NCBI GenBank assembly: GCA_019009955.1
Contig: CM032228.1
Span: 103,986,001-104,050,000, forward strand
Direction: 5' to 3'
Origin: Riptortus pedestris
Taxonomy: Eukaryota; Arthropoda; Insecta; Hemiptera; Alydidae
Length of the DNA stretch: 64,000 bases
Within the stretch, counting starts at the first letter, position 1. Each line of letters begins with the position of its first letter. This document shows positions 36,801 to 45,853 of the stretch, one piece after another. A program made the position numbers and the translations under genes. The notes under the pieces were generated by a model that did not search any database, had not been told where the DNA came from, and saw nothing but the letters and a program-made list of their open reading frames with translations.

Positions 36801-38798
36801 GTACAAATTGAAGCCTTGCCAAAAAAAAACATCATCATTCAGCTTCTAATGATTTCCTGAGTGAAGCCGAGTACCCTAGCTAATATATATATATTTGTTT
36901 GATCGATACCAAACTTGATATTTAATCGTTTTTGTAAAAAGAAAGATCAAGTTCGTTAATGGCTGAAATCGGACCAGTGGGAGGGGGAATTTCAACAATT
37001 CGAAATATCTCTGTTACTATACCTTGATTGAAAAAGTGTATAAAACCAATCTTATTGCAAATTAAATGTACTATAAATATTGTTTTATGCATTTATTCTC
37101 TATCTTGAATATTAACCGAGATATTTGCATTTTTCAGTTTTCAGCCCCCATTTCTACTAATTTTGCATAAACAATACTATGTTATATAATAAACCACATT
37201 TTTAAAATCTTAAATACCAAATATTGTTTTCAAGGAACCTTTAATATATGAGATTTGCGCGTGTGTGCGGCATGCGTGTATGCGTGCGTCTGCGTGACAG
37301 CCTTTTTTAGTTTACCTTATACAGTCATTGTTATTAAGAATGAGTACTAAATAACATTTTTATAATAGCTCTTTTTTTAATGTTTTAGGTTGCAGGAGTA
37401 TCATCCAGTAAAGGGTATTTAGAATGGAGATCAGTAGCTTATACCACTGACGAAAGATTAATGACAAGTTCAACTGATGTAACTTCATCATTACATAACC
37501 TTACTAGCTATGATTCTCTCAGCCATACAGCAGTTTCCTCTCTTATGGGAAATGAATTTAATGATATATTAACTTCAGCTGTCATTCTTTCATTTGGACA
37601 ACCTGGAGATGCATTTTATTCAACAACTCGATATATATCATGGTACAATTTATTCCTTCCAATAATTTCTTGTTGTTGTATTGAATTGCAAATCAGCATC
37701 GCATTGAATAATATTTTCCTGAAAACAGGAGACTTCGAATTTTACAATTAAAATTATGTTACTGACATTATTAATACGAGCTATGTAGAATCATGTTTTC
37801 ATTTATTTTTAATGCTATGCACCCAAGGTGTGACCACACACACACACACACACCAGTACTCACTTGATTTAGGCAGTTTCTGTTTGCCACTATTGATGTT
37901 AGTTTTGCGTGTATGTCAACTTCAGTACTTCGCCCAATATCCTGATGCCGTGTTAGCCATACCAAGTTTGCATAATGTTTATAGTCATGATTGTATTCAA
38001 AAATGTTTAGCACTTCGACTGAGGACCTCATTTCCATGAAGTTAGGTAAACCTGGTTTTTTTTATATCATACTATTGCATTGCAACCAAAAAATTATATA
38101 TTGGTGTGGGAATTATTTTTTCAACATTATTTTTAGCATACAAATATAGTAGTAATAGTATACAAGACAGCTGCAAACTACAAGAAAATGCTTAGGTTTA
38201 CCCTGCGCCTTGTGACATATCTTATCAAATATTTTTGTTAATAATGATTATTTATTACAAAATACGATGTTTTTAATGAGTATTCAATAGTAAATAATTA
38301 TCCAAATATGTATAAAAAAAAGTCCGTCACGGAGATGCAGTATTAACTGAGTAGATTTCCCACATATTGGCATTTATCTTAAAAATTAAATGTTCAATGA
38401 GAACAATATATAGAAAGTGTTTCATTATATAAGAGAGTATTGTTTATGTAACATGAGTAGGGGTGGGGGTTTTCTGAAAGCTGAAAACTAAAAAAATGTA
38501 AATATCTCAGTTAGTATTGAAGTTAGAGAATAAATGTGTAAAGCACGATTTATAGAACATTACATTTGCAATAAGATAGATTCTATACAATTTTTAGATA
38601 CGACACATAATAACAGAAATATTTCTAATTTTCAAAATTCTCCCCTCTAAAACCCCCCTCCCCTGTTACGATTTCAGACGTTAATGAACTTAATCTTTCT
38701 TTTTACATAAAACGATTATATGTGAAGATTGGTAACGATTAGACAAAAATTTTGACCGCTTGTGCGGTAACAGACAAATGTATACATACACACATAAA

Positions 38799-38861
<63 letters not shown>

Positions 38862-39400
38862 GAATTGACCTCATTTTCGTCATCTACTTGGTTGGATCGA
38901 TGGACATTTGAAGACATTTTTCGAAAATCTTGTCATGAATAAGACCTCAATAGTTGATTTCCCTGCAAGGATGTGTAGTGTGTGTGTAATATGTGTTTAT
39001 TTTAAAATTTGATAAAGTACTGCACAGATTGAAAATTAACTTTTGTATACCTTTTATCTTTCTAGTCAAAACAAATTAAGATTAGGTTTGCTATAGTCAA
39101 TAGACAATTTTTTTTTTTTTCGGTATTAAAACTTTTTACCCTTTTTTTTTTTCTTTTTTTTAAAAAAAAAGAAAAGTAGGATTAACTGGTAACATTTTTT
39201 GACCTTTTATCTTTAACTATTTATTTATGAAGTATATATTTAACAAATAATATACAGTATATATATATATTAATCTAATTTTAATAGTATTTATGAAAAG
39301 AAAACCTTCGGCTCACAACTCAATATGTTAAATTTCAAATGATTTTATTAGAGAAGAAAAAAACTGTTATGTAAACTCTAGAAATAATGTACCTAACAAA

Positions 39401-39465
<65 letters not shown>

Positions 39466-40301
39466 GTAACCTCTGTCTGTACATTGATTTTTTTCGCGAA
39501 ATTTCACGATAACTTTTCGTTTCACGTCATAGACACCATAACTGCATTTTGTTTCTTTCGTGTCTGTTTCTTTGTTTGTTACCTTTTCACGCATAAACGG
39601 CTGAACCGAATTTTATGAAACTTGGTATGTATATTACTACTAGCCCAACTTAGACTTTAGGCTATATTAACATTCTCTAAGACGAACAGGAGTGGGGGTT
39701 ATAAGGGAGGCCTGAAATTAAAAATAGCGATATTTCGTTTCCTATTGCTTTTTCAGCAAATATGCACATAACAAAAGTTGTTTATTTAGTTATTTAGAGT
39801 AACTTTTGATATATGCACTTTTGCCGTATATGGAAGTATAAAAGAGTTATACGCTAAAAACTATAGCGGGAGTCCACAATTTTATTTGGCACAAAAGACT
39901 CAACCGAACTAAACCAAACTCGCTATGTGAATTAATACTAACGATTTCCTTATAATAAGCCATACTAACATTTCTAGGGACGGGCAGGAGTGGGGGTTAT
40001 AAGGGAGGCCTGAAATTAAAAATAGCGATATTTCGTTTCCTATTGGTTTTTCGGCAAATATGAACATAACAAAAGTTGTTTATTTTGTTATTTAGAGTAA
40101 CTTTTGTTATATACACTTTTTTTGTATACTGGATTATAAACGAGATATACGCTAAAACCTATAGCGGAAGTGAACAATTAGCAGATTTCCCTTAAGGGAA
40201 ATCAGCTATTGAGGTTGTACTCATAACGGAATTTTCGAAGTTTTTCTTCAAATGTCCATCGATCCTACCTAGTAGATGACGAAAATGAGGTCCGTTCAAA
40301 A

Positions 40302-40388
<87 letters not shown>

Positions 40389-41954
40389 TCTATCTATCTA
40401 TATATTTGTCTGTTACCGCTCTAGCGGTCGCAATTTTTGTTTGTTCGTTACCAAACTCAATATTTAGTCGTTTTATGTAAAAAGAAAGATCAAGTTCGTT
40501 AATGGCTGAAATCGAACCAGTGGGAGGGGGGGTTTAAAGGGGAGGATTTTCTAAAATTTGAAATATTTCCGTTACTATTCGTCGGATCGAAAAAATGTAT
40601 AGAATTAATCTTATTGCAAATTAAATTTACTATAAATATTGTTATATACATTTATTCTCTATTTTGCATATTAACCGAGATATTTGGATTTTTATTAAAT
40701 TTGGGCCGATAACGAACGTTTCGAGATTCCCGCCAAAAAGTAGTTTGGCCCTTTGCCGTAACTGTTCGGCTTACGTATGGAGATTTCTTTATTGTATAAC
40801 TTCAGGCGGGGAATCTGCTTAGTTTACGCAGCCCCTGCGTGACGGACTTTTTTTATTTGGCACTAAAGACTCAACCGAATTAAACCAAACTCGGTATGTG
40901 AATTAGTACTAACGCCTTTATGATAAGCAATACTAACATTTCTACGGACGGGCAGGAGTGGGGATTATAAGGGAGGCCTGAAACTAATAATAATGATTTC
41001 CTATTGGGGTTTCGGCAAATATGCACATAACAAAAGTTGTTTATTTTGTTATTTAGAGAAATTAGCTCAACACTTCTTTTCAATATGAACTACCAGGTAC
41101 CTCATCTGAAAAAATTAATTCAAATGTATGTCAATATTTTCTCCTTAATAATTCAAATCTATGCATAATGCACAGGAGACAGGAAATATGACAATATGCA
41201 GGACAGTGAAGTCTTACATAAAAAAATAATTTTATTATTAACAAATGCCAACAACGGGTATTAACCCTAAACACTGGAACGGGTAAATGTCAAAATATTG
41301 TGCAAAGTAAAGCCTTGTCAAAAAATATACCATCACCATTCAGCCTCAAATGAATTCCCCGAGCGAAGCCGGGTATCTCAGCTAGTTAAAAATAAAGTAC
41401 TTACTTAATTAAATTAAGGCAGAAGTAAATAAGTTATTGAAGAGAAACTCATTCATTTAAAAATAATCACCAACATTTAAATAAAAGTTTTTTTTCTGAA
41501 GCAGTGACTGCTATTTTCCTAGGCTGCATGTAACTAAATGAGGGAATATAGGGACTCCAGACGGGTGCGTGAGCTCACTTTATACCAGTTTAAACTAGAA
41601 TGTCTTCCTGTCACAGCATGTATGATGTTTATGGAGTCCAGCCTGGTGGGGTCATGATATATATATATATATATATTAAGGGGAGAATTATTTACAAAAT
41701 GTGTAGAAAAATATTTTTACAGGTCCCTTTCTATTGTATACATAAGTTTCAAATGGCTTTGTATTTTTTTCTGTTGCAGGACATTTCTTGGAGGGATTGG
41801 AAGACCTATCAATGAGGGGTTTTCTCAACTTGTTTTTCTAATTGTATCTATTGGTATAGCAATTCCTGCTCTTCTTATTATTATTGTTGGTACTTTCATA
41901 GTTTTGAAGCGAGTGTCTAACAAAAGCCATGAAATTGTTTTTTCTGGCCACTGA
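15972..41954 (+). CDS. GLMP: GLMP homologue (glycosylated lysosomal membrane protein), complete, six exons
   Basis: Exons 15972-16031, 24185-24442, 28020-28229, 32245-32472, 37389-37642 and 41780-41954 join in frame with GT-AG introns, giving 394 codons and a TGA. The family's vertebrate members are about 400 residues, so this is full length. Residues 1-16 are a signal peptide (MIRIIVYSIFIGLCLS). Lumenal residues 20-353 carry N-glycosylation sequons (NTT, NWT, NNT, NSS, NTS, NAS, NLT) and the family blocks TTLSINWTAFLKNEIG, RSLDDEHSPGVF and WRSVAYTTDERL. One membrane span lies at about 354-379, followed by a 15-residue cytosolic tail. In vertebrates GLMP is a heavily glycosylated lysosomal subunit that protects the transporter MFSD1, and a similar role here is inferred. 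The tail lacks a tyrosine-based YxxΦ sorting motif. Introns are 8.2, 3.6, 4.0, 4.9 and 4.1 kb and full of transposons. A candidate AATAAA is at 42185-42190. Confidence 0.9.
16098..16129. repeat. Perfect hairpin near the start of GLMP intron 1
   Basis: Exact 13-bp arms (TTACCTAGTTCAA at 16098-16110 and its complement at 16117-16129) enclose a 6-bp loop, 66 bp after the exon 1 donor. Confidence 0.8.
16790..16880 (-). mobile_element. Family B fragment
   Basis: 'cacctaggagatgacaaaaa' and 'tgaggtcc' are followed by a (TA)(CA) microsatellite. This is the inverted 3' half of family B only. Confidence 0.55.
16990..17470 (-). mobile_element. Family A relative, inverted fragment with the alternative 5' end
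   Basis: On the minus strand it begins with the alternative 5' block (ctgtacgtgagtatgtcact), then the unit motifs. It is cut off before the 3' hairpin. It mirrors the copy at 9839-10356. Confidence 0.6.
17506..18538 (-). mobile_element. Helitron-like family A, inverted copy with intact 3' end
   Basis: Read on the minus strand it ends GGCGAAGCCGGGTATCTGAG then CTAG at 17506-17509. The hairpin is intact and at least two unit copies follow to the right. It is interrupted at TTAA 18535-18538 by a piggyBac-type element, beyond which its 5' part is not recovered. Confidence 0.75.
18539..19497. mobile_element. piggyBac-type composite MITE with poly-G/C palindromes
   Basis: TTAA duplications (18535-18538, 19498-19501) flank termini CCCTAGAACTACC and GGTAATACTAGGG, which match as inverted repeats at 11 of 13 positions and start with the piggyBac-like CCCTAG. 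Four copies of a block of the form ACCAAGG(G)nCTCCTCGAGCCC occur: near both ends and as an inverted pair around an internal TTAA at 18770-18773. This suggests two units, 18539-18769 and 18774-19497, fused at a TTAA. No transposase was recognised inside. Confidence 0.8.
19518..20332 (+). mobile_element. Helitron-like family A, short complete-looking copy
   Basis: A (TA)n tract runs to about 19558, then comes the family 5' block, two unit motifs (19791, 20070) and the 3' hairpin CCCGGGCGAAGCCGGG followed by TATCTGAG and CTAG at 20329-20332, then T. It contains no coding sequence. Confidence 0.8.
20377..20739 (-). repeat. 3' LTR of the gypsy-like element
   Basis: It is bounded by TGTAA...TTACA and matches the other LTR nearly base for base, apart from single differences (for example ccggctac versus ccgcctac) and an insertion near 20714. 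Confidence 0.8.
21086..21463 (-). pseudogene. Integrase C-terminal fragment fused to the primer binding site
   Basis: This 125-residue open frame contains WIRTSIRHPQGNPVERAHRT, the region around the catalytic Glu of a retroviral-type integrase (G-N-x-x-E-R), then the SCMNEVIHETTYLTPCQIML block typical of Ty3/gypsy integrases. The first residues (MAPNVGH) are simply the primer binding site read as codons, so the frame is created by a deletion and is not a real gene start. The two catalytic Asp residues are absent. Confidence 0.75.
21445..21462 (-). other. Primer binding site, tRNA-Lys type
   Basis: On the minus strand it reads TGGCGCCCAACGTGGGGC, the form complementary to the 3' end of tRNA-Lys(CUU) used by several LTR elements. 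It lies next to the LTR at 21466-21820 and fixes the element's orientation. Confidence 0.8.
21466..21820 (-). repeat. 5' LTR of the gypsy-like element
   Basis: The direct repeat of 20377-20739; it abuts the primer binding site. Its inner end is slightly altered relative to the other copy, and its outer end merges into a (TA)n tract. Confidence 0.75.
21821..21891. repeat. (TA)n microsatellite
   Basis: About 33 TA units adjoining the LTR element. A matching tract at 20333-20376 on the other side suggests insertion into one TA tract. Confidence 0.9.
22390..23010 (+). mobile_element. Family B copy, degenerate
   Basis: Blocks appear in family B order: 'tactgaaggctgaaaacaag', 'gcatcaatagtttaacaagattgg', 'aattcctcctctc', 'aacgaacttgatctttag' and 'cattttcgtcatcttcttgg'. 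Terminal hairpins are lost. Confidence 0.5.
23251..23381. mobile_element. Small piggyBac-type MITE, decayed right end
   Basis: TTAA (23247-23250) is followed by CACGTTGGCGGCAG. The right end reads CTTAGCTGCCAATGT then a mutated TTCA. The termini are inverted repeats related to the element at 50189-50606. Confidence 0.55.
23585..23900 (+). pseudogene. Penelope-like element fragment, second copy
   Basis: The frames DHYQERILREEI and NLNREDGYRLNKL match the fragment at 13380-13925, as does the 3' stretch with 'gacagctacgtacacctta'. Several stops. It lies in GLMP intron 1. Confidence 0.5.
24185..24442 (+). CDS. GLMP: GLMP exon 2
   Basis: It encodes residues 21-106 (ISSFVNPDCNS to FVLDQ), containing the family block TTLSINWTAFLKNEIG with two sequons. 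The acceptor is TTTCAG and the donor CAG|GTTTGT; both phases are 0. Confidence 0.9.
24753..25143. repeat. Tandem repeat, four units of about 109 bp
   Basis: Units start at 24753, 24863, 24972 and 25080 (spacing 110, 109 and 108 bp). They are almost identical apart from the length of a G/GA-rich block (gggggagggg... then gtgagagag). The last unit is partial. It lies in GLMP intron 2. Confidence 0.95.
25619..25738. mobile_element. Fold-back MITE of about 120 bp
   Basis: The left arm ATTACACTCGTGACGAAAGT pairs with the right arm ACTTTCGTCACTTGTATAAT. The inverted symmetry continues inward (ACAACTCTCGTGAAA with TTCACTTGAGTTGT) to a short centre near 25670, so nearly the whole element is one imperfect hairpin. 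Confidence 0.75.
25745..25881 (+). mobile_element. Family B 3'-half fragment
   Basis: 'gtagggtcgatggacatttg' leads into the terminal hairpin (TTTCCCTTAAGGGTAA) and CTAA at 25878-25881. The upstream part is missing. Confidence 0.65.
26517..26741 (+). mobile_element. tRNA-derived SINE with target-site duplication
   Basis: It is flanked by a perfect 12-bp duplication AAATTAATTTGA (26505-26516 and 26742-26753). The head is tRNA-like (a Leu/Ser-like start GGCTCAGGCTGGTTGTGCGA, then a decayed B box). The body shares 'ccctggctagaaaagggtgg' and 'acctgtagataactctgtcc' with the copy at 46546-46765. The tail is (AATA)n-like. Confidence 0.85.
26940..27700 (+). pseudogene. RTE-type LINE reverse-transcriptase fragment
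   Basis: Frames include NYRCKFAYFY...YKILLV, the SIIDQLSSITNIREKA-like stretch, IRAGIPDGFEVITGLRQENQ (the 'xGVRQGD' block) and a YxDDVKISARNIEALE-type block (the YADD box with a changed first part). Many stops and frameshifts. It lies in GLMP intron 2. Confidence 0.55.
28020..28229 (+). CDS. GLMP: GLMP exon 3
   Basis: It encodes residues 107-176, starting ILEFNDINNTAIYDPDKYNS and ending KAGVVVA with a His-rich stretch (HNKNHHEHHK). It has a long T-run acceptor and donor GCT|GTAAGT, phase 0. Confidence 0.9.
28964..29690 (-). pseudogene. Mariner-like element, truncated, transposase C-terminal half
   Basis: One terminus is present at 28964 (TTGGGTTGTCCGGAAAGTTC). The minus strand then carries, in transposase order from about 29690 down, VPHELS-like sequence, SLMKQTMTGSDKWILYANTR (first catalytic Asp changed to Ser-Asp context), VIFNQDNARPHVSL (second Asp) and HPLYSPEIAPSNYHL (third Asp position now Asn). 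The N-terminal DNA-binding half and the other terminus are missing. Confidence 0.75.
29691..31248. other. GLMP intron 3, AT-rich, nothing recognised
   Basis: A T run is present near 30432. Small open frames in this stretch have no recognisable domain. Confidence 0.4.
31249..31605 (-). pseudogene. LINE RNase H domain fragment
   Basis: This open frame of 118 codons contains an RNase H-like order: LYILWDVIKYRLHK, KKITIVINSQSYIDTI (the 'fsDSqaal' strand with the Asp changed to Asn) and a C-terminal VKGHTGVEVNDIADVNSKTA (the W-x-x-GH-x-G-x-x-GNE-x-AD region). This is typical of I/Jockey/R1-type LINE open frame 2. It has no neighbouring RT. Confidence 0.6.
32245..32472 (+). CDS. GLMP: GLMP exon 4
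   Basis: It encodes residues 177-252, including the TVNASQIDIVLDD block and IRWRSLDDEHSPGVFT, the family's 'SIDDEYxPxVF' signature. The acceptor is TTCCAG and the donor ACA|GTAAGT; phase 0. Confidence 0.92.
32700..33185 (-). pseudogene. RTE-type LINE endonuclease fragment
   Basis: Minus-strand frames read AIEKHPSRLTVIMGDFNAKV and, after a frame change, NTFFKK, HKWTWISPDTRTKNEIDFII and IDIGSDHRPV. The order MGDFNAK-(N)TFF-W.SPD-(N)EIDFI-GSDHR is the C-terminal half of the apurinic-type endonuclease of RTE-like LINEs. It lies in GLMP intron 4. Confidence 0.75.
33395..33540. repeat. Tandem repeat of about 27-28 bp
   Basis: About five imperfect units of the form 'gatcttcacaaaacactgca' plus 'ctgcact', with internal duplication of 'ctgcact'. 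Confidence 0.85.
33577..34388 (-). mobile_element. HINE-like family B, near complete, inverted
   Basis: On the plus strand it starts TTAGCAGATTTCCCTTAAGG (the terminal hairpin of its 3' end), has a short (TA)n centre at 33704-33724, and ends 'gtttacgcagcccctgcgtg' then ACGGTC and T4. It contains an extra segment (about 34010-34160) shared with the copy at 62822-63692, which marks a subfamily. Confidence 0.8.
34389..35599. other. GLMP intron 4, nothing recognised
   Basis: AT-rich sequence without an open frame or repeat family that I can name. Confidence 0.4.
35600..36884 (+). mobile_element. Helitron-like family A, degenerate copy
   Basis: Unit motifs occur at 35640 ('gctaaaaactatagcaggag') and 35760, followed by the 3' region shared with 47885-48420 ('caagcaggagaggaagttgt'). 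The 3' end is mutated (GAGTGAAGCCGAGTACCCTAG). A family B half follows immediately. Confidence 0.55.
36885..37312 (-). mobile_element. Family B, inverted 5' half
   Basis: It starts in a short (TA)n tract and continues 'tttgtttgatcgataccaaac', 'ttcgttaatggctgaaatcg' and 'attaaccgagatatttgcat', ending 'ctgcgtgacagcctttttta'. The 3' half with the hairpin is absent. Confidence 0.65.
37389..37642 (+). CDS. GLMP: GLMP exon 5
   Basis: It encodes residues 253-336 plus two bases of Trp337: VAGVSSSKGYLEWRSVAYTT, a Ser/Thr-rich loop with the NLT sequon, and ILSFGQPGDAFYSTTRYISW. The acceptor is TTTTAG and the donor TG|GTACAA. Confidence 0.9.
38314..38968 (+). mobile_element. HINE-like family B, near complete
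   Basis: It starts (A)nGTCCGTCACG with a variant 5' hairpin and the subterminal 'gtagatttcccac', has a central (TG)n(TA)n tract at 38799-38856 and ends in a mutated terminal hairpin (gatttccctgcaagg). It lies in GLMP intron 5. Confidence 0.75.
39401..41385 (+). mobile_element. Helitron-like family A, best full-length copy
   Basis: It begins TC(TA)n at 39401 after an A and ends in CTAG at 41382-41385 before a T, as expected for A|T insertion. After the 5' block come three internal units (motif starts 39688, 39986 and 40954; spacing about 296 bp once the nested family B copy is removed). Then follow the 3' region ('caatatgaactaccaggtac') and the hairpin CCCCGAGCGAAGCCGGG. No Rep/helicase coding is present. 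A family B copy is nested at 40178-40852. Confidence 0.8.
40178..40852 (-). mobile_element. HINE-like family B, complete, nested in the family A copy
   Basis: It runs from TTAGCAGATTTCCCTTAAGG through an 80-bp (TA)n centre (40304-40385) to 'gcagcccctgcgtgacggac' and a T run. Flanks 'gaacaa' and 'atttggcactaaagactcaa' rejoin to the unit seen empty at 39881-39905 ('caattttatttggcac'), so both ends are known to within a few T residues and no target duplication was made. Confidence 0.9.
41780..41954 (+). CDS. GLMP: GLMP exon 6 (membrane span and cytosolic tail)
   Basis: It encodes residues 338-394: a short lumenal GGIGRPINEGFSQ, a 26-residue hydrophobic span, then the tail KRVSNKSHEIVFSGH and TGA. 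The acceptor is TTGCAG. An N-K-S sequon in the tail is cytosolic and so not expected to be used. Confidence 0.92.
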
Positions 41955-43624
41955 ATATTTATGCTTATTTACCAAATCGAAATTATTTATGATGCCTTCT
42001 ATAACTTAAAGTTGTATGTAATTTTTTTTTAGTTTAAGAAATATTCCGCATTTAGTCAATATGTTAATGTGTAATTTATTTTATTTAATTTTTTTGGCAC
42101 CAGTTTTGTCAAATATAGTTATTTTTCTTGCTATTAGAATCTTAGGGTAACTAAAAACTTATTTTTCAGTATGATTATTTATATAATAAATATTATATTT
42201 TTTTACCAAGGTATTGTGATCTGATAGAAATAAGAATTTAAAACATTAAACAAATTGGGTATTGTAATGAGATAAAAAAAAAAATAAGGTCTTTCCTTCA
42301 CAATGTATTTTTTTAGCTTCTCAAAGTGCATTCTGAGGAGAGACTCAATCTGCTGTGCTGTGATGTTTTAAATACACGTGAACTTTACCAAGATTGAGTG
42401 GTGACTATTGGATAGATAGATTATTTTAATAGTTTTACTTGTCACTCTGAGCAAATATAAATCAAATTCAATAATTTTATTTACCTAAAATATTATTGTA
42501 GGTATTACTAACTTAAAAATAGTCCAATAGAGGTTGAAAATAACTTGTGAATTTTTCATTTTCAATTTACGAAGTTTTACACTAATATAAGGCTTTGCTC
42601 AATGTTTGGATTAAACTATATTTCTAGAAGAGTTATTTTTATTTTCAGTCAACATTAATGGCTCTACAGCCTCAAACTGTATGTGCATTGTTTCTAAGAG
42701 TTCTGTTATAATAGCATATTTCACTTATATATTTCCAATTTTTATTTTGTGATTGTAATTCCTGCCATATTTAAAATTTTAATTGAATGCTAGAAAAAAA
42801 TGTTATGGATTGACTTTAAAATTGTTTATTGCTTTATTGTTCTACAAAACTTCATTTTCTAAGTTAATTTTTGATTAACTTGTTGATCTCTTATGAATTA
42901 GGTAATAATAAATATTATAAATTGTTCTATTTAGGAGTTAAGAAATTTCATGAGATTGGAAACTGTATAGTGGCTAGTACTCCTTCAAGTAATATTGATT
43001 GTTTATTTGTATTACATTGGTCTAAATTCCTTATTCAACTTCTATAAGTACTCGTAACATACATTTTTGTTTAAAAATGTAATTTCTTATTTATTTACAA
43101 AAAATAGGCTATATATTTTTTTATTACTGTAAAGACAATTTACTTTTCAAGTTAAAGAATAATTATGAATAACATAGTTAAATAAATAACTTTTTATAGT
43201 TACCTTCATTGATCTTTATTCCTATCCAAAATATTATGCCAACTGTGGAAAATTTATGAGCCGAGCTAGCTTGGCCAGAACTACTTTTATTGTAAGTTGA
43301 CTACTCCAATATATATTTCAAATGAAAATGATTTAACACATTTATAGTCTTTAGAATAGGCTTAAAATAATAATAATAATATGCAGTTTGGAATTTTTAG
43401 TGTGGATCTCAGACAAGAAAATGCTGGATATAAAGAAGAAATTCGTGCATAATTGCCATGTTTCAGTATCATCTTCTTGAAGGCCTTTAATACAAACCAC
43501 GACATGTGAAAACAGTCAACAAATAAAATATTGCTATGTCTTGCTATTTAATAAAGGTGGTTACTAATTAATAACTTACCATGCCATTTCTAAAAAATGA
43601 TGAACAGTCATATGTACAAACACT
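41955..43624. other. GLMP 3' untranslated region and flank
   Basis: AT-rich, with AATAAA at 42185-42190 as one of several possible polyadenylation signals. No other gene or repeat family is recognised. Confidence 0.5.
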
Positions 43625-44545
43625 AAAATCCATCATGCAAGGACTGCGAAAACTAAGCAGATTTCCCACATGCTGGTATGGCACAGTACTGATCTCTATT
43701 TCCAAATCGAAATCAGATGGGTAGAAATGCGAGTTTACTCAAGACTGGAAATGAGATGATAAAATTAACTTAATATTTGAATTACAAAAGAAAGTATGGA
43801 CCAACCATTGTAGAGTATCAATAGTTAAACAAGATTGGTTCTATAACATTTTCTGATATGACACATAAGAACGGATAATATATTAATTCTTAAAATGTCC
43901 CCCTCTAAACCCCTCCCTCTTTCATTCCTGGACCGATTACTGTCATTAAGAAATATGAACTCTAGTGTTGAGTTAAATGGTTAAATATCGATTATGGTAT
44001 TGAGGAAATAAATATTTTTGAGTAAAGATGAAAAATTTACAAGATATCACAATGCATTTGCATATATCTCACAAACAAAAACAATATTTAAACTTCAAAT
44101 AAAGTATTTAATGATATAACAGCTTAATGTTAAAATAACATAAGTAGAAGTGGGGGGTTACTGAAAACTGAAAAATACAATTATCTCAGTTAATATACAA
44201 GATACAGAAAAAATGTATGTTAAAAATTTGTATAGAACATTACATTTGCCATAAGATTGGTTATGTACAATTTTTTAATCTGACTTAATAATGAAGATAT
44301 TTAAAATTTTTGAAATCCACTTCTCCAATTACAGCCTTTAACAAACTTGATCTGTAGTTTTATGTAAAACGTTTAAATTTAGTAGTGATCAAACAAAAAT
44401 TGCAAACCGATAGAAAGTTTACAGACTAATACATACAGTTTTGAACAGACCTCATTTTCATCATTTGGGTAGAATCTATGAGCAAATGAAGAAATTTTTT
44501 CGAAAATCATGAGTACAATCTGAACAGTTGATTTTGAGTTACTAA
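43625..44545 (+). mobile_element. HINE-like family B, old complete-length copy
   Basis: It starts 'aaaatccatcatgcaaggac' with subterminal 'agcagatttcccac', has internal blocks in order, has lost its TA tract, and ends 'gttgattttgagttactaa', a decayed terminal hairpin with CTAA at 44542-44545. Confidence 0.65.
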
Positions 44546-45853
44546 AGTGCAACTTTATACAAGAAAGTACAGTTTGGAACTTAACCTCAGACAGGTGACA
44601 TTAGAATGGGCCATTCAGCAAAAAATAAGTATAATCACATCTATTCTAACCTAAACCTAATGGAATTGAATAAACGAGATAATTAATACCTATTATTCCT
44701 ACCATATCAAACTCACAAACATGTATACAAAATTCATATTTGTATGAACAGTAACATATTTAGAGAGAGGGGAGGGGTCACACAGACAAATTGTTGTCAA
44801 ACTGGGACAGAAATTTAGTACATCAAATCATAGTTACAGATCTATTTATCAAAGGAACACGGCCAGAACCTTTTTCTGTAATCTAAACCTGATGAAATAG
44901 TTTACCAGTCTTGATGAGAATGGTTGGAGGTATTCTGAAGTAATCAGCAGTCTTTTTTATCAATATGCACAATTTTGATAAATACGCTAGAAAAAGCTGC
45001 AGCAAGCTTGTAGAATAATACAACTTGTATTACATGCAACCTTCAGTAAGATTTTAACTCAAGGATATCATGTTGTAATAGAACTGCTCATTGAAGAAGC
45101 ACAGAACTGTTACTTCAAACATTGAAAATGAACTCGTTTTCAGTTCTACTCTAATGGAGATCTTTTCAAATGTCTCACTTTATTTTCTTATTTCATTATG
45201 AGCCTATAGGAGTCGTATTATAGATCCGAAAAATATTTTACACCAGATGCTTTGGACTGGATGAGTCTGAGATTAGTTTTTCAAGGTCCAAATCTAATGA
45301 CATTTTGGAATATCAAAAACTTCAACCATTTAAATTTGTATTATTTTCAACTTAAAAGGACAATTGCTTTATATTTTAATATATTTATAAATATTTTGTT
45401 ACATTTTGTAGTGATTATTTTTAATTAATTTAATAAAATTATTAATTAATTGATTAATTTATAAAAAAAAGTAATTAAATGAATAAAATCTTTATTGGTT
45501 ATTACATATATCTGTGGGTTTAAGTTTCAGAAAGATATGTAGAACTGAGGTATCCAGGTGGCAGATATGCAACCTGGTGTCTCCCATTTCCAGTATAGGT
45601 CATGTAACTTCATTCATTCCAGTGTAAGATGCCCAGAGGTAACACCTTATCTCAGATAATTGCCTGCTAGAGGAAGGCCACATTTCTCTATCATTTGTTG
45701 GTTACTGATTAAATCTCACTTGCTTTATATGAATGAACCTGGAAGCATTCATCATCCAAGAACCAATAGATCCAAACGGAGGTGTCCAGACTCACATTTC
45801 AACACACATGCCAGATCTTCAATGGTCAGGAGCCTGCGCATCACCTTATGATT
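44546..45853. other. Intergenic, nothing recognised
   Basis: AT-rich. Small open frames have no recognisable domain. Confidence 0.4.
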
